Positions 39,535 to 49,259 of a stretch of DNA of 64,000 bases are shown here, one piece after another. Position numbers and translations under genes: made by a program. Each line of letters opens with the position of its first letter. Position 1 is the stretch's first letter. This DNA is from Pseudomonas cremoricolorata (GTDB taxonomy: Bacteria > Pseudomonadota > Gammaproteobacteria > Pseudomonadales > Pseudomonadaceae): positions 4,588,001-4,652,000 of the forward strand of contig NZ_CP009455.1 in the NCBI RefSeq assembly GCF_000759535.1, in the 5' to 3' direction. The notes beneath the pieces are model-generated. The model searched no databases. It had not been told where the DNA came from and saw only the letters and a list, made by a program, of their open reading frames with translations.

Positions 39535-40350
39535 TCATGATGGGCTGACACTGGCCTGGGCCTGTGCCGAACGCGCCGCCTCCTGCGCGTCGGCCAGCCG
39601 GTACAGCTCGATCTGCCCGTCCCAGTGCTCGATCAAGGCCGTGCACGACTCCACCCAGTCGCCGCAGTTGAGGTACTCCACCTCCCCCACCTGACGGATT
39701 TCGGCATGGTGGATATGCCCGCAGACCACACCCTGGAAGCCGCGGCGGGTGCATTCGTGGGCGATGGCCTGCTCGAAGTCGCTGATGAAGTTCACCGCCC
39801 CTTTGACCTTGTGCTTGAGATACGCCGATAGCGACCAATAGCCGTAGCCATAGCGGGCCCGCCAATGGTTGAGCCAGCGGTTGAGCACCAGGCTGATCTC
39901 GTAGGCGCGGTCGCCGAGAAACGCCAGCCAACGGTGGCAGCGGGTGATGACATCGAACTGGTCGCCGTGCACCACCAGCAGGCGCCGGCCGTCGGCGGTG
40001 AGATGCTCGGCCTCGTCCACCAAGTGGATGTTGCCGAGCATCAGCTTGGAATAACGCCGCAGGAACTCGTCATGGTTGCCGGTGACGTAGATCACCTCGG
40101 TGCCACGCTTGCTCATGGTCAGCAAGCGGCGGATGACGTTGGTGTGCGCCTGCGGCCAGTAGATGCCACTGCGCAGCTTCCAGCCATCGATGATGTCGCC
40201 GACCAGGTAGATGCGGTCGGCATGATAGGCCTTGAGAAAGCGCGACAGGTGTTCGGCCTGACAGTCACGCGTGCCCAGGTGCACGTCGGAGATCCACAAC
40301 GTGCGTACCCGCTGTTTGTTCGAGGGGCGGCAGAACTGGGCGTGGGTCAT
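39535..40350 (-). CDS. plcP: Calcineurin-like phosphoesterase, PlcP/LpxH-like
   Basis: This 271-residue metallophosphoesterase has all five metal motifs: ISDVHLG, GDIIDGW, GNHDE, VVHGDQFD and CGHIHHAE. It is longer than canonical LpxH (~240 residues). The family stretches SLSAYLKHKVKGAVNFISDFE and NCGDWVESCTALIEH belong to the group that includes PlcP, the phosphate-stress phospholipase C that strips phosphate heads from membrane lipids. A three-repeat Pho box 40 bases upstream supports that role. Automatic annotation would likely say UDP-2,3-diacylglucosamine diphosphatase. The PlcP glycosyltransferase partner (Agt) is not adjacent here. Confidence 0.8.
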   Translation of the reverse strand: MTHAQFCRPSNKQRVRTLWISDVHLGTRDCQAEHLSRFLKAYHADRIYLVGDIIDGWKLRSGIYWPQAHTNVIRRLLTMSKRGTEVIYVTGNHDEFLRRYSKLMLGNIHLVDEAEHLTADGRRLLVVHGDQFDVITRCHRWLAFLGDRAYEISLVLNRWLNHWRARYGYGYWSLSAYLKHKVKGAVNFISDFEQAIAHECTRRGFQGVVCGHIHHAEIRQVGEVEYLNCGDWVESCTALIEHWDGQIELYRLADAQEAARSAQAQASVSPS

Positions 40351-40390
40351 GACAGGCTCCGGCGATTTTGCAGGAGACTGGCAGGTTGAT

Positions 40391-40419
40391 ATGACTCAGC
40401 CGTGACAGCGTTGTGACCA
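40391..40419 (-). promoter_or_regulatory. Pho box (three PhoB half-sites) upstream of plcP-like gene
   Basis: Read leftward: TGGTCAC, 4 bases, CTGTCAC, 4 bases, GAGTCAT. These are three 7-base repeats at 11-base spacing, close to the PhoB consensus CTGTCAT. The box lies 40 bases before the start codon, as expected for a PhoB-activated promoter. Confidence 0.75.
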
Positions 40420-40456
40420 CCCGATTGCCAGCGGTCGGTGACGCTGGCACAAGCGC

Positions 40457-40738
40457 TCAGCGATCGTTATGGCCCAGATCGCGCTCTGGCTCGATCACAT
40501 CACGCACCCGCTGCTTGAGCACCTTGGCTTCCGGAAAACCGCCGTCGGTCTTGCGCTCCCACAGCTGCACGCCGTCACAGCAAATCACGAACACCCCGCC
40601 GGTGCCCGGCTCCAGCGAGACCTTGCCCAGCGAGTCGCCGAAGGTACTGAGCAGTTCCTGGGCCAGCCAGGCGGCGCGTAGCAGCCATTGGCACTGGGTG
40701 CAGTAGGTGATGACGATTTCCGGTTTGTTCGAGGTCAT
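40457..40738 (-). CDS. SelT/SelW/SelH-family (Rdx) thioredoxin-like protein
   Basis: This 93-residue protein opens with PEIVITYCTQCQWLLRAAWLAQELL, the CxxC redox motif and following helix typical of the bacterial SelW-like family in which Cys replaces Sec. EPGTGGVFVICCDG is the second conserved stretch. The start at 40738 has GGGAG six bases upstream. It is thought to be a small thiol redox protein; its partners are unknown. It follows the MarR gene on the same strand by 47 bases. Confidence 0.88.
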   Translation of the reverse strand: MTSNKPEIVITYCTQCQWLLRAAWLAQELLSTFGDSLGKVSLEPGTGGVFVICCDGVQLWERKTDGGFPEAKVLKQRVRDVIEPERDLGHNDR

Positions 40739-40785
40739 TGACCGCTCCCTTCGGCCAGGCTCAGATGGTGTACGCAGCACTGTGT

Positions 40786-41223
40786 TCAAGGACGTTCAAG
40801 GTTGCCGAGAATCTTCGCATGAACGCGCATGGACACTTCCAGCTCGGCCTCATCGACGCCTTCGAACAGCTCGGCACGCAGCGCATTGGCGATGGTTTCG
40901 ATCTGTTCGATCAGTGGCTTGGCCGGTGGGCAGAGCAGAATCTTCTTGGCTCGTCGATCTTCCATCACTGCCTGCCGACTGACCAACCCCTGGGCTTCGA
41001 GGCTGTCGAGCAGCCGCGCCAGGGTCGGGCCTTCGACGCCCACGCTCTGCGCCAGCTCACGCTGGGTGGGGGGCGCCTCGAAGCGGGCCAGGTGCAGCAG
41101 TACCAACCAGCGTGCCTGGGACAGGTTGAGCCCTGCCAGACGTCGATCCAGCTCGGCACGCCAGCCGCGGGACATCTGCGCCAGTTGCATGCCGAAGCGA
41201 TGTTGGTTGTCGGTCAAAGGCAT
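40786..41223 (-). CDS. MarR/SlyA-family transcriptional regulator
   Basis: This is a 145-residue winged-helix dimeric regulator. LNLSQARWLVLLHLARF and PTQRELAQSVGVEGPTLARLLDSLEAQGLVSRQ form the HTH, and VMEDRRAKKILL is the wing with the DRR motif. ATG 41223 is chosen over an in-frame TTG two codons earlier; no strong ribosome site decides. No cysteine-based sensor is seen. The target genes may include itself and the downstream SelW-like gene, but that is not shown. Confidence 0.85.
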   Translation of the reverse strand: MPLTDNQHRFGMQLAQMSRGWRAELDRRLAGLNLSQARWLVLLHLARFEAPPTQRELAQSVGVEGPTLARLLDSLEAQGLVSRQAVMEDRRAKKILLCPPAKPLIEQIETIANALRAELFEGVDEAELEVSMRVHAKILGNLERP

Positions 41224-41301
41224 AAGCAAGAAGATCCATAGAACGTTTTGTCAGGAAGAAGACCATGGCGAGCGCCGCCAGGCAAGCGCGCCCGGGCGAT
41301 A

Positions 41302-41320
41302 GCGGGCGCTGATCGCCCGC
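41302..41320. terminator. Hairpin downstream of recQ
   Basis: A 7-bp stem (GCGGGCG / CGCCCGC) with a 5-base loop lies 13 bases after the recQ stop on the leftward strand. There is no T run, so it is only terminator-like. Confidence 0.4.
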
Positions 41321-41332
41321 AGGTACCAGGTT

Positions 41333-43468
41333 TCACAGTTCGAACTCGGCTGCCAACGCAGCGCGCACGCAATACAGCACCCCTTCCGGAACCCGCGAGG
41401 CGAACAACGGCGCGATGGTGGTCACCGGTGGTAGTTCGCCTTCGCCATCGAGGAAGGCATCCTGGATTTCCATCAGCAGATCTTCCGGTAGATCGAGCGC
41501 CTGCTCAAGGCTCAGCTCCTGGCGGCCCAGGGCTTCGGCAAGCAGGCTGTAGACATTTTTTTCGCTGCAGTTCAATTGACCGGCGATCTGTGCCGGGGTC
41601 ATGCCGGCACGGGCCAGACTGATCAGCTCATGGCGCAGGTCGGCTACCGGTTGTGGGGCAGCGCTGGCCTCGCCGGCATTGAGCACTTCCAGGAAGGCCT
41701 GGCCATAACGTTCGAGTTTGCGTGCACCGACACCGCTGACCTGGCCCATCTCGCTGAGGCTGGTGGGCTGGCTGCGGAGCATTTCCAGTAGCGTGGAGTC
41801 GGGGAAGATGACATACGGCGGCACGCTGTGCTCTTCAGCCAGCTTGCGCCGCAACACCCGCAAGGCCTCCCACAGCTCGCGCTCATCGGCCCGTACCAGC
41901 TGGCTCGCCGGGCTACCGCCGGAGGTCTTGGCAACCGTCTGCGGCTTGAGGTCGCGGCGCAGTTGCAGGGTCACCTCGCCACGCAGCAAGGGTCGGCAAG
42001 TGTCGGACAGACGCAGGCCGCCATAGCCTTCCAGATCGATGTCCACCAGGCCGCGCGCCACCAACTGGCGGAACAACGAGCGCCACTGGGCTTCATCGGT
42101 GCCTTTGCCGACACCGAACACCGCCAGGCGCTCGTGGCCGAAATTGCGTACTTTTTCGTTGTCCTTGCCCAGCAGCACATCGATCAGGTGACCCACGCCG
42201 TAGCGCTGGCCGGTGCGGTACACCGCCGACAGCGCCTGGCGCGCAGGCTCCGTGGCGTCCCAGGTCTGCACGTTGTCGACGCAGTTGTCGCAATGGCCGC
42301 AGGGCTGCTCGAGGATTTCATCGAAATAGGCCAACAGCGCCTGACGCCGACAACGGGTTTCTTCGCACAGCGCCAGCATGGCATCGAGCTTGTGTTGTTC
42401 GACGCGCTTGTGGCGCTCATCGCCCTCGGAGTTCTGCAGCATCTGCTTGAGCATCACCATGTCCTGCAGGCCGTAGGCCATCCAGGCGTCGGCGGGCAGG
42501 CCATCACGCCCGGCACGGCCCGTCTCCTGGTAATAGGCTTCGAGCGACTTGGGCAGGTCGAGATGGGCGACGAAGCGCACGTTGGGCTTGTCGATGCCCA
42601 TGCCGAAGGCAATGGTGGCGACCATGATCAGCCCTTCTTCGTTGAGAAAGCGCTTCTGGTTGGCGGCGCGGGTCTCGGCGGGCAGGCCGGCATGGTATGG
42701 CAGCGCCGGAAAGCCCTGTTCGCACAGGTAGGCAGCGGTTTCATCGACCTTCTTGCGCGACAGGCAATAGACGATGCCGGCGTTGCCGCGGCGCTCGCCG
42801 AGAAACGCCATGAGCTGCTTGCGCGGCGACTCCTTGGGCACGATGCGATAGAAAATGTTGGGCCGGTCGAAGCTCGAGAGAAAGCGCTCGGCACCTTGCA
42901 GGTGCAGGCGCTGGACGATCTCTTCGCGGGTACGCATGTCGGCCGTGGCGGTCAGGGCGATGCGCGGCGTGTGCGGGAACAGTTCGGCGAGCTGGCCCAG
43001 TTGCAGGTACTCGGGGCGGAAATCATGCCCCCACTGCGACACGCAATGCGCCTCATCGATGGCGAACAGGGAAACGTCGAGTCCACGCAGAAAATCCAGC
43101 ATGCGCGGCTGCACCAGTCGCTCGGGGGCCAGGTAGAGCATCTTCAGCTCACCACGGCGCAATCGCCCGGCCAGCTCGCGCTGCTGCTCGGTGCTGAGGG
43201 TGGAGTTGAGCGCAGCGGCGGGCACACCCAGCTCGTCGAGGGTCGCGACCTGGTCATCCATCAAGGCGATCAGCGGCGAGACCACGACCGTCAGCCCCGG
43301 ACGCAGCAGGCCCGGTACCTGGAAGCACAGCGACTTGCCGCCGCCTGTGGGCATCAACACCAGGGCATCGCCGCCATTGGCCACGCACTCGATGATCGCG
43401 GCCTGGCGACCTCGGAAGCTGTCGTAACCGAAGACGTCCTTGAGGACGCGCTGAGCCTGTTCGAGCAT
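41333..43468 (-). CDS. recQ: ATP-dependent DNA helicase RecQ
   Basis: This 711-residue RecQ helicase has a Walker A motif MPTGGGKS at 39-46, DEAH at 138-141 within [19 protein letters not shown], and motif [12 protein letters not shown]. The RQC zinc site uses the cysteines of CEETRCRRQ and CGHCDNC. An HRDC domain (~515-590) follows, then ~100 extra C-terminal residues with an HTH-like stretch ([18 protein letters not shown]), so it is longer than E. coli RecQ (609). It unwinds recombination intermediates in RecF-pathway repair. The start at 43468 has GGAG six bases upstream. Confidence 0.97.
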   Translation of the reverse strand: MLEQAQRVLKDVFGYDSFRGRQAAIIECVANGGDALVLMPTGGGKSLCFQVPGLLRPGLTVVVSPLIALMDDQVATLDELGVPAAALNSTLSTEQQRELAGRLRRGELKMLYLAPERLVQPRMLDFLRGLDVSLFAIDEAHCVSQWGHDFRPEYLQLGQLAELFPHTPRIALTATADMRTREEIVQRLHLQGAERFLSSFDRPNIFYRIVPKESPRKQLMAFLGERRGNAGIVYCLSRKKVDETAAYLCEQGFPALPYHAGLPAETRAANQKRFLNEEGLIMVATIAFGMGIDKPNVRFVAHLDLPKSLEAYYQETGRAGRDGLPADAWMAYGLQDMVMLKQMLQNSEGDERHKRVEQHKLDAMLALCEETRCRRQALLAYFDEILEQPCGHCDNCVDNVQTWDATEPARQALSAVYRTGQRYGVGHLIDVLLGKDNEKVRNFGHERLAVFGVGKGTDEAQWRSLFRQLVARGLVDIDLEGYGGLRLSDTCRPLLRGEVTLQLRRDLKPQTVAKTSGGSPASQLVRADERELWEALRVLRRKLAEEHSVPPYVIFPDSTLLEMLRSQPTSLSEMGQVSGVGARKLERYGQAFLEVLNAGEASAAPQPVADLRHELISLARAGMTPAQIAGQLNCSEKNVYSLLAEALGRQELSLEQALDLPEDLLMEIQDAFLDGEGELPPVTTIAPLFASRVPEGVLYCVRAALAAEFEL

Positions 43469-43718
43469 TTGCCACTCCAATAGATCGCTGTACCGTCCGG
43501 CCCACAGGCTGAACGATAAACTCGCCGCGCACACCTGCGAATGCGTAAGCGGCTTTTGCCTGGCGCCGACATTCAGCCGGCAGGCATGAAAAACGGCGGA
43601 TTATACCTCAGCACCCCTCCGGGCAGGGCAGCCGGTGACAGACGTGTTGCTTTGCCTGCAACGGCGCGCATGGTGCTAGAATTCGGTCATCGTTTATTCC
43701 CCCAAGGTAGCCTTTCCA

Positions 43719-44306
43719 ATGTCCTTCGCCGAGCAACTCACCCGCCTGCAAGCCTTCCTCGATGCCGATGAGCTGCACGAAGAAGCACTGGACTATGTCG
43801 CCGCCCATGGCTACCTGACTGCGCTGTCGATCAGCGCCGAAGACGTGCCCGAGCGCGAATGGATCGACGCGCTGTTCGCCGAAGAGCCGCACTACGCCAG
43901 CGAAGCCCAGCACACCGAGGTCGAGGCCACACTGGTCGCACTGAAGGCGCACATTGCCCGTCAACTGGCCAGCGAAGAAGATTTCGAGCTGCCCTGCGAC
44001 CTCGATCTGACAGACGAGCCGGACGACTCCGAGCTGCGCGGCTGGTGCATCGGCTTTATGGAGGGGGTGTTCCTGCGCGAAGAGATCTGGTTCGAAAACG
44101 CCGAAGAAGAAGTCAGCGAGATGCTCCTGCCGATCATGGTCGGATCGGGCTTGTTCGACGAGCAACCCGAGTTCGCCGACATCGCCAGCAACGCCAACCT
44201 GCAGGACGACATGATCGTGCAGATTCCTGAAGCGCTGACCGCGTTGTTCCTGTTGCTGCACGCACCTGACGAGAAGCCGGCGCTGCTCAAGCCACGCCAT
44301 CACTGA
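43719..44306 (+). CDS. YecA/UPF0149-family protein
   Basis: This is a 195-residue, strongly acidic, mostly helical protein. LRGWCIGFMEGVFLREEIWF is the conserved core of the UPF0149/YecA family, and LPIMVGSGLFDEQPEF follows as in its members. No SEC-C zinc motif is present, unlike E. coli YecA. Function unknown. It is divergent from recQ and followed 8 bases later by the DUF454 membrane protein gene, so the two may be co-transcribed. Confidence 0.87.
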   Translation: MSFAEQLTRLQAFLDADELHEEALDYVAAHGYLTALSISAEDVPEREWIDALFAEEPHYASEAQHTEVEATLVALKAHIARQLASEEDFELPCDLDLTDEPDDSELRGWCIGFMEGVFLREEIWFENAEEEVSEMLLPIMVGSGLFDEQPEFADIASNANLQDDMIVQIPEALTALFLLLHAPDEKPALLKPRHH

Positions 44307-44314
44307 TCATCGCC

Positions 44315-44680
44315 ATGCGCTACCTGCTGCTGGCCATCGGCTGGCTGAGCGTCGCGCTGGGGGTGGTGGGCATCTTCCTCCCGGTGTTGCCTACCACCCC
44401 GTTTCTGCTGCTGGCCGCAGCCTGCTTTGCGCGCAGCTCGCCGCGCTTTCATCGCTGGCTGGTCAGCCACCCACGCCTGGGTCCCTGGATTGCCGACTAC
44501 CTTGGCGGACAAGGCATGCCGCGCAAGGCCAAGGTGTACGCCATCACGCTGATGTGGACGAGCATCGCCCTGTCCTGCTACCTGGTCCCGCTGTTCTGGG
44601 CGCGGGCCTTCATGCTCACCAGCGCGGTGCTGGTGTCGCTGTACATCCTCAAGCAGAAAACCCTGCAGCGCGCTGGCTGA
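44315..44680 (+). CDS. YbaN/DUF454-family inner-membrane protein
   Basis: This 121-residue protein has about three hydrophobic helices. The N-terminus (YLLLAIGWLSVALGVVGIFLPVLPTTPFLLLAAACFARSSPRFHRWL) is the DUF454 signature. The central segment is basic (GMPRKAKVYA) and the C-terminus contains two further helices. Function is unknown. It lies 8 bases after the UPF0149 gene. Confidence 0.88.
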   Translation: MRYLLLAIGWLSVALGVVGIFLPVLPTTPFLLLAAACFARSSPRFHRWLVSHPRLGPWIADYLGGQGMPRKAKVYAITLMWTSIALSCYLVPLFWARAFMLTSAVLVSLYILKQKTLQRAG

Positions 44681-44834
44681 GCGGCGACGATCAGTTCGGC
44701 AAATCCCTGGGTATTTCCCACCCCCCTCAGACTTGAACCGATACCAATCGCACGCTATCAAAGCCAGTCTGTCCATCAGAGTTGCCCACGGCACTTCGAT
44801 GCTGCCACCTCCTCCACTGCACAAGGACCCCACC

Positions 44835-45836
44835 ATGTCCCATAGCAACCGCCGTTTCCTGCTCGCCAAGCGCCCATCCGGCGCCGTGCGCCGCGATGAC
44901 TTCAGCTTCGAAAAGGCCGATATCCAGGCGCCTGCCGAGGGTCAGGTGCAGGTGAAGAATCTGTACCTGTCCCTCGATCCGGCCATGCGCGGCTGGATGA
45001 ACGAAGGCAAGTCGTACATTCCGCCCGTAGGCCTGGGCGAGGTCATGCGCGCACTGGGCGTGGGCGAAGTGGTCGCCTCGCGCCACCCGGACTTCGCTGT
45101 CGGCGACCACGTCGGCGGCACGCTCGGCGTGCAGGATTTCTTCACCGGCGAGCCCAGCGGCCTACAGAAGATCGACCCATCGCTGGCACCGCTGCCGCGC
45201 TATTTGTCCGCCTTGGGCATGACCGGCATGACCGCCTACTTCGCCCTGCTGGAAGTGGGCCAGCCCAAGGCCGGCGACACGGTGGTGATTTCCGGCGCTG
45301 CCGGCGCGGTCGGCAGCATTGCCGGACAGATCGCCAAGCTCAAAGGCTGCCGCGTGGTCGGCATCGCCGGCGGCGCGCAGAAGTGCCAGTACCTGAAAGA
45401 TGAGCTCGGCTTCGATGGCGTCATCGACTACAAGGCCGAAGACGTGCTGGAGGGCCTCACGCGCGAATGCCCGAAAGGCGTCGATGTGTATTTCGACAAC
45501 GTCGGCGGCGACATCCTCGATGCCGTACTGTCACGCATCAACCTCAGGGCGCGCATCGTCATCTGCGGCGCCATCAGCCAGTACAACAACAAGGATGCGG
45601 TCAAAGGCCCGGCCAACTACCTGGCATTGCTGGTCAACCGCGCACGCATGGAAGGCTTCATCGTCTTCGACCACATCCACAACTACCCCAAAGCCGCCAA
45701 GGAAATGGCCGGCTGGCTGGCCAGCGGCGAGGTCAAGAGCAAGGAAGATGTGGTTGAGAGCCTGGAAACCTTCCCCGAGACCCTGCTCAAGCTGTTCAGC
45801 GGCGAGAACTTCGGCAAGCTGGTGCTGAAAGTCTGA
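44835..45836 (+). CDS. NADP-dependent zinc-free alcohol dehydrogenase-like oxidoreductase (CurA/LTB4DH family)
   Basis: This 333-residue medium-chain reductase without zinc ligands contains YLSLDPAMRGWMNEGKSY, the N-terminal family signature, and a Rossmann NADP site VVISGAAGAVGSIAGQIAK. VDVYFDNVGGDILD, then GAISQYNN, match double-bond reductases such as E. coli CurA. Such enzymes reduce alkenals or enones with NADPH. The start at 44835 follows AAGGA by seven bases and matches the family N-terminus (NRRFLLAKRPSG); an upstream ATG would add 34 unrelated residues. Confidence 0.92.
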   Translation: MSHSNRRFLLAKRPSGAVRRDDFSFEKADIQAPAEGQVQVKNLYLSLDPAMRGWMNEGKSYIPPVGLGEVMRALGVGEVVASRHPDFAVGDHVGGTLGVQDFFTGEPSGLQKIDPSLAPLPRYLSALGMTGMTAYFALLEVGQPKAGDTVVISGAAGAVGSIAGQIAKLKGCRVVGIAGGAQKCQYLKDELGFDGVIDYKAEDVLEGLTRECPKGVDVYFDNVGGDILDAVLSRINLRARIVICGAISQYNNKDAVKGPANYLALLVNRARMEGFIVFDHIHNYPKAAKEMAGWLASGEVKSKEDVVESLETFPETLLKLFSGENFGKLVLKV

Positions 45837-45884
45837 CGAAGCAGCCGGGGCGCCAGCATACGTGCCCCGCTCCGCATCTAGGCC

Positions 45885-46586
45885 TTAGCCGCGAATCTCG
45901 GCCACCACTGCGGCCAGGGCCTGGGCCGGATCGGCTGCCTGGCTGATCGGACGACCGATCACCAGGTAGTCGGACCCTGCTTCCAGCGCCTGGCGCGGGG
46001 TGAGGATACGCCGTTGATCATCCTGGGCACTGCCGGCAGGCCGAATACCCGGCGTCACCAGCTGCAGCGAAGGGTGCGCAGCCTTCAGCGCCCCCGCCTC
46101 CAGGGCCGAGCACACCAGACCGTCCATACCTGCCCGTTCGGCCAGCGCCGCCAGGCGCAGCACCTGCTCCTGTGGCTCGACATCCAGGCCGATGCCGGCC
46201 AGGTCGTCACGTTCCATGCTGGTCAGCACGGTCACGCCGATCAGCAGTGGCTGCGGGCCGCTGCGCTTGGCCAGCACTTCGCGGCATGCCGACATCATTC
46301 GCAGGCCGCCCGAGCAATGCACGTTGACCATCCACACGCCCATCTCTGCAGCAGCCTGAACCGCCATCGCCGTAGTGTTGGGGATGTCGTGAAACTTGAG
46401 GTCGAGGAATACTTCGAAGCCCTTGTCGCAGAGGGTCTCGACGATACCCGCAGCGCTACTGGTGAACAGCTCCTTGCCGACCTTGACCCGGCACAGCGCA
46501 GGATCGAGTTGGTCAGCCAGCTTCAGGGCAGCATCACGGGTAGGAAAATCCAGGGCGACGATCAGGGGCGTCTGGCAGGCGGACAT
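45885..46586 (-). CDS. pyrF: Orotidine 5'-phosphate decarboxylase
   Basis: This 233-residue TIM-barrel enzyme catalyses the last step of UMP synthesis. [13 protein letters not shown] opens the barrel, VKVGKELF supplies a Lys, and [10 protein letters not shown] is the catalytic Asp-Lys-x-x-Asp array. The phosphate site is [10 protein letters not shown], and [15 protein letters not shown] closes the barrel. The start at 46586 (MSACQTP) gives the family length; a start 12 codons upstream is less likely. It is divergent from the small DUF2897 gene. Confidence 0.97.
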   Translation of the reverse strand: MSACQTPLIVALDFPTRDAALKLADQLDPALCRVKVGKELFTSSAAGIVETLCDKGFEVFLDLKFHDIPNTTAMAVQAAAEMGVWMVNVHCSGGLRMMSACREVLAKRSGPQPLLIGVTVLTSMERDDLAGIGLDVEPQEQVLRLAALAERAGMDGLVCSALEAGALKAAHPSLQLVTPGIRPAGSAQDDQRRILTPRQALEAGSDYLVIGRPISQAADPAQALAAVVAEIRG

Positions 46587-46755
46587 GGTCAGGTCTCTTG
46601 GCAAGTCGAAAACGGCGCGCATTGTAAACGAATCGTCTTGGGCATGGGGCGCCGCGGATCAGCAATCGAGGACGGCGACCTATAATGGAACCATTGCCCT
46701 CGGCCATCGCTCAACATGGCATGGCACCGCCCACCCCGTCAGATGGAGAACGACA

Positions 46756-46923
46756 ATGCCTTGGTATGCCTGGTTGATCCTGATCGTGGCCATCGGCTCG
46801 ATCGTCGGCGGTCTGATGATGCTGCGCGACACGGCCAAGAAAGTGCCGTTGACCGAAGAACAGCTGAAGAAGGTTCATGAACGCAACGCCCAGGCTGACG
46901 CCCAGGACGCCCGAGACCGCTAA
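46756..46923 (+). CDS. DUF2897-family small membrane protein
   Basis: This 55-residue protein, short enough to be missed, begins MPWYAWLILIVAIGSIVGG, a single membrane helix. A charged tail (KKVPLTEEQLKKVHERNAQ) follows, matching Pseudomonas DUF2897 proteins. GGAG lies seven bases before the ATG. Longer readings of the same frame cross the pyrF promoter and are unlikely. A strong terminator follows. Function unknown. Confidence 0.82.
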   Translation: MPWYAWLILIVAIGSIVGGLMMLRDTAKKVPLTEEQLKKVHERNAQADAQDARDR

Positions 46924-46937
46924 TGACGCTTGCATGA

Positions 46938-46964
46938 AAACGGGCCGCTGAATGCGGCCCGTTT
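46938..46964. terminator. Terminator between DUF2897 gene and comEA-like gene
   Basis: An 11-bp perfect stem (AAACGGGCCGC / GCGGCCCGTTT) with a 5-base loop lies 15 bases after the small membrane protein stop and before the convergent comEA-like gene. Confidence 0.85.
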
Positions 46965-46991
46965 CGTTGACGCCAGCAGTCGGTGGCGCGA

Positions 46992-47378
46992 CTACTGAAC
47001 CATCAGCCTGCCGCGGTTGCGCTCCAGCAAAGCGCTGCCGATGCCCTTAATTTCCAGCAGCTCATCCACTGACGTGAAGGGGCCATGAGCATCGCGATAC
47101 GCGACGATGGCGTCGGCCTTGGCCTTACCGATGCCAGCCAGTTCCTTCTGCAACGTCAGCGCATCAGCCTTGTTGAGGTCCACCCGTGCCATGGCCATTG
47201 CGCCGTGGTCGGCCATCTTTGTGGTTTGCATGTCCTGCGCCGGAATCATCTCACCCTGCATGGCCATCTCCCCGGCCATCGAAGTCGACTGGCTCGTAGT
47301 GGCCGCAGCACTTGCACCCACCGAAAACAGCAGACCGGCGAACACAGGGATGAGGGTTGCAAAGACGGTTTTACGCAT
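46992..47378 (-). CDS. ComEA-family helix-hairpin-helix DNA-binding protein
   Basis: This is a 128-residue secreted protein. The signal peptide (TVFATLIPVFAGLLFSVGASAA) is cleaved near residue 25. A Met-rich linker (~33-63) precedes two HhH motifs (LNKADALTLQKELAGIGKAKADAIVAYR and FTSVDELLEIKGIGSALLERNR). Periplasmic ComEA binds incoming DNA in naturally competent bacteria. In Pseudomonas the gene commonly marks the edge of surface polysaccharide loci. AAGGAG lies six bases upstream of the ATG. Confidence 0.9.
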   Translation of the reverse strand: MRKTVFATLIPVFAGLLFSVGASAAATTSQSTSMAGEMAMQGEMIPAQDMQTTKMADHGAMAMARVDLNKADALTLQKELAGIGKAKADAIVAYRDAHGPFTSVDELLEIKGIGSALLERNRGRLMVQ

Positions 47379-47897
47379 GGGAGCACTCCTTGTGGAATTG
47401 AATGGTCAGCCGCGCCAAAGCAGCTGCCTAGACAACCTAGCGGCGTCCCACACAGGCATTCAACGGCTTTTGGAAGGGAATGATTACCAGATCGGACGTC
47501 CTAGGCAGGGCGTCGAACAGCACCCATGGCGGAAAAGAAATTGCCGATTGCAAACTCTATTACGAGACTGGAAATCGACGCTGTCAAACAACTCGAACAA
47601 ACTGTGGTCAATAGGTCAGACGCGCCCCACGTAAACTCACTGACCCTCCAGGTGAATGACTTAACCCTCGACTCCGCATGATTCAACACCGCTATAATCT
47701 ACAGCGATTTTACGCGGGCCCGATCGAACCTCGGGCTCATCGCCTCGCCTACAAGTACTCGGATTTTTACAGCGGTTCGCACCCACCGCACGAACTAGGA
47801 CACGAAGATGAAGCGACACCGCCAGCGCTCAGCCACGCGCGGGATCGCATCTGGTTCGTCTAAACAACCCTTCATTCAGGCGCCTATCGAGACATCT
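47379..47897. promoter_or_regulatory. Leader/promoter region of the capsule locus
   Basis: This 519-base region lies between comEA and manB. A TATAAT -10 box at 47693-47698 has only a weak -35 (TCGACT, 19 bases away), giving a ~200-base untranslated leader to manB. Within it are GC-rich potential hairpins (47713-47740). No JUMPstart/ops element (GGCGGTAGCGT) is seen. No gene is supported; short open frames here lack coding character. Confidence 0.45.
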
Positions 47898-49259
47898 ATG
47901 CATTCACCAATCGACACACGCTGCTTCAAAGCCTACGACATCCGCGGCCAGGTCCCACGCGACCTTGATGAAGAGATCGCCTACCGTATCGGTCGCGCAC
48001 TGGTAGCTGAATTGGGTGGCAACAGCTTCGTTGTCGGGCGGGACATGCGCCTGGAAAGCCCAGCACTGTGCGCAGCCTTGGCTAAGGGCATCACCGAGGC
48101 GGGCGCCAACGTCATCGATATCGGCCTTTGCGGCACGGAGGAAATTTATTTCGCCACCAGCTACCATGAGGCGGATGGTGGGGTCATGGTCACCGCTAGC
48201 CACAACCCTAAAGGCTACAATGGGATGAAGCTGGTTCGTGAGCAGTCTCGCCCCATCAGTGGCGACACCGGGCTCAACGACATCAAGCGCCGAGTGGAAA
48301 CGGGCGATTTGGGGACGCTTGCCAGTACAGCCGGCTCCATCCGCCAAGCGCTGGATAAGACTGCTTACATTGACCACCTACTGAGCTACATCGACCTCAC
48401 GGCCCTCAAACCACTGAAAGTGCTGGCAGACCCGGGGAATGGAGCGGCGGGTCCAGTCATCGAGCTTTTAAGTAAGCGGCTGCCCATCGATATCACCATC
48501 ATCAATGGTGAACCGGATGGCAATTTCCCCAACGGCATCCCGAATCCACTGCTGCCGGAGAATCGATCCATCACACGTCAGGCCGTTCTGGATCATGGGG
48601 CGGATATGGGCATTGCATTCGACGGCGACTTCGACCGCTGCTTCTTCTTTGATAGCACAGGACGCTTCATTGAAGGCTACTACGTTGTCGGCTTATTGGC
48701 AGAAATGCTACTTGCAGATAATCCACGCAGTAAGATCATCCACGATCCGCGTTTGACCTGGAATACCATCGAGCAAGTTAGCACTGCGGGCGGTATTGCC
48801 ATCCAGAGCAAGACGGGTCATGCCTTCATCAAGGAACGTATGCGTATGGAGGATGCAGTGTACGGCGGTGAAATGAGCGCTCACCACTACTTCCGTGACT
48901 TCGCATACTGCGACAGCGGCAATATTCCGTGGCTGCTAGTGGCGGCACTGATGAGCCGGTCGGGTAAAAGTCTTGCCGAATTGGTGGATGAGCGCATTGA
49001 CGCATTTCCTTGCAGCGGGGAAATCAACTACGAGGTTGCAGACGTCGCCGGGGCGCTAGAAAAGGTTCTGTCACATTATCTGCCGCTTGGCCCGACAGTG
49101 GATCGAACTGACGGCATCAGCGTGGAGTTCGCTCAGTGGCGCTTCAGCTTGCGAGGTTCGAACACCGAACCGCTGCTGCGATTGAACGTTGAAACGCGTG
49201 CGGACAAGGCCTTGGTAGAGGCACGCGTCGCTGAAATCGCTCGATTGATACAAAGCTGA
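47898..49259 (+). CDS. manB: Phosphomannomutase (ManB/CpsG type)
   Basis: This is a 453-residue alpha-D-phosphohexomutase. Active-site Ser lies in [14 protein letters not shown], the metal-binding loop is [11 protein letters not shown], the sugar-binding loop [12 protein letters not shown] and the phosphate loop [13 protein letters not shown]. It converts mannose 6-phosphate to mannose 1-phosphate for GDP-mannose made by the downstream manC. The start at 47898 ([17 protein letters not shown]) matches CpsG; a 30-codon longer reading was rejected as non-conserved. Sequence style is closer to enterobacterial CpsG than to AlgC, hinting at acquisition with the locus. Confidence 0.94.
   Translation: MHSPIDTRCFKAYDIRGQVPRDLDEEIAYRIGRALVAELGGNSFVVGRDMRLESPALCAALAKGITEAGANVIDIGLCGTEEIYFATSYHEADGGVMVTASHNPKGYNGMKLVREQSRPISGDTGLNDIKRRVETGDLGTLASTAGSIRQALDKTAYIDHLLSYIDLTALKPLKVLADPGNGAAGPVIELLSKRLPIDITIINGEPDGNFPNGIPNPLLPENRSITRQAVLDHGADMGIAFDGDFDRCFFFDSTGRFIEGYYVVGLLAEMLLADNPRSKIIHDPRLTWNTIEQVSTAGGIAIQSKTGHAFIKERMRMEDAVYGGEMSAHHYFRDFAYCDSGNIPWLLVAALMSRSGKSLAELVDERIDAFPCSGEINYEVADVAGALEKVLSHYLPLGPTVDRTDGISVEFAQWRFSLRGSNTEPLLRLNVETRADKALVEARVAEIARLIQS

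Noticed and set aside
41828..43483. Rightward 551-codon frame opposite recQ
   Set aside because: Antisense shadow; recQ motifs are complete on the other strand.
47379..47897. Possible JUMPstart/ops element before the capsule locus
   Set aside because: No match to GGCGGTAGCGT was found; any antitermination control would need another signal.
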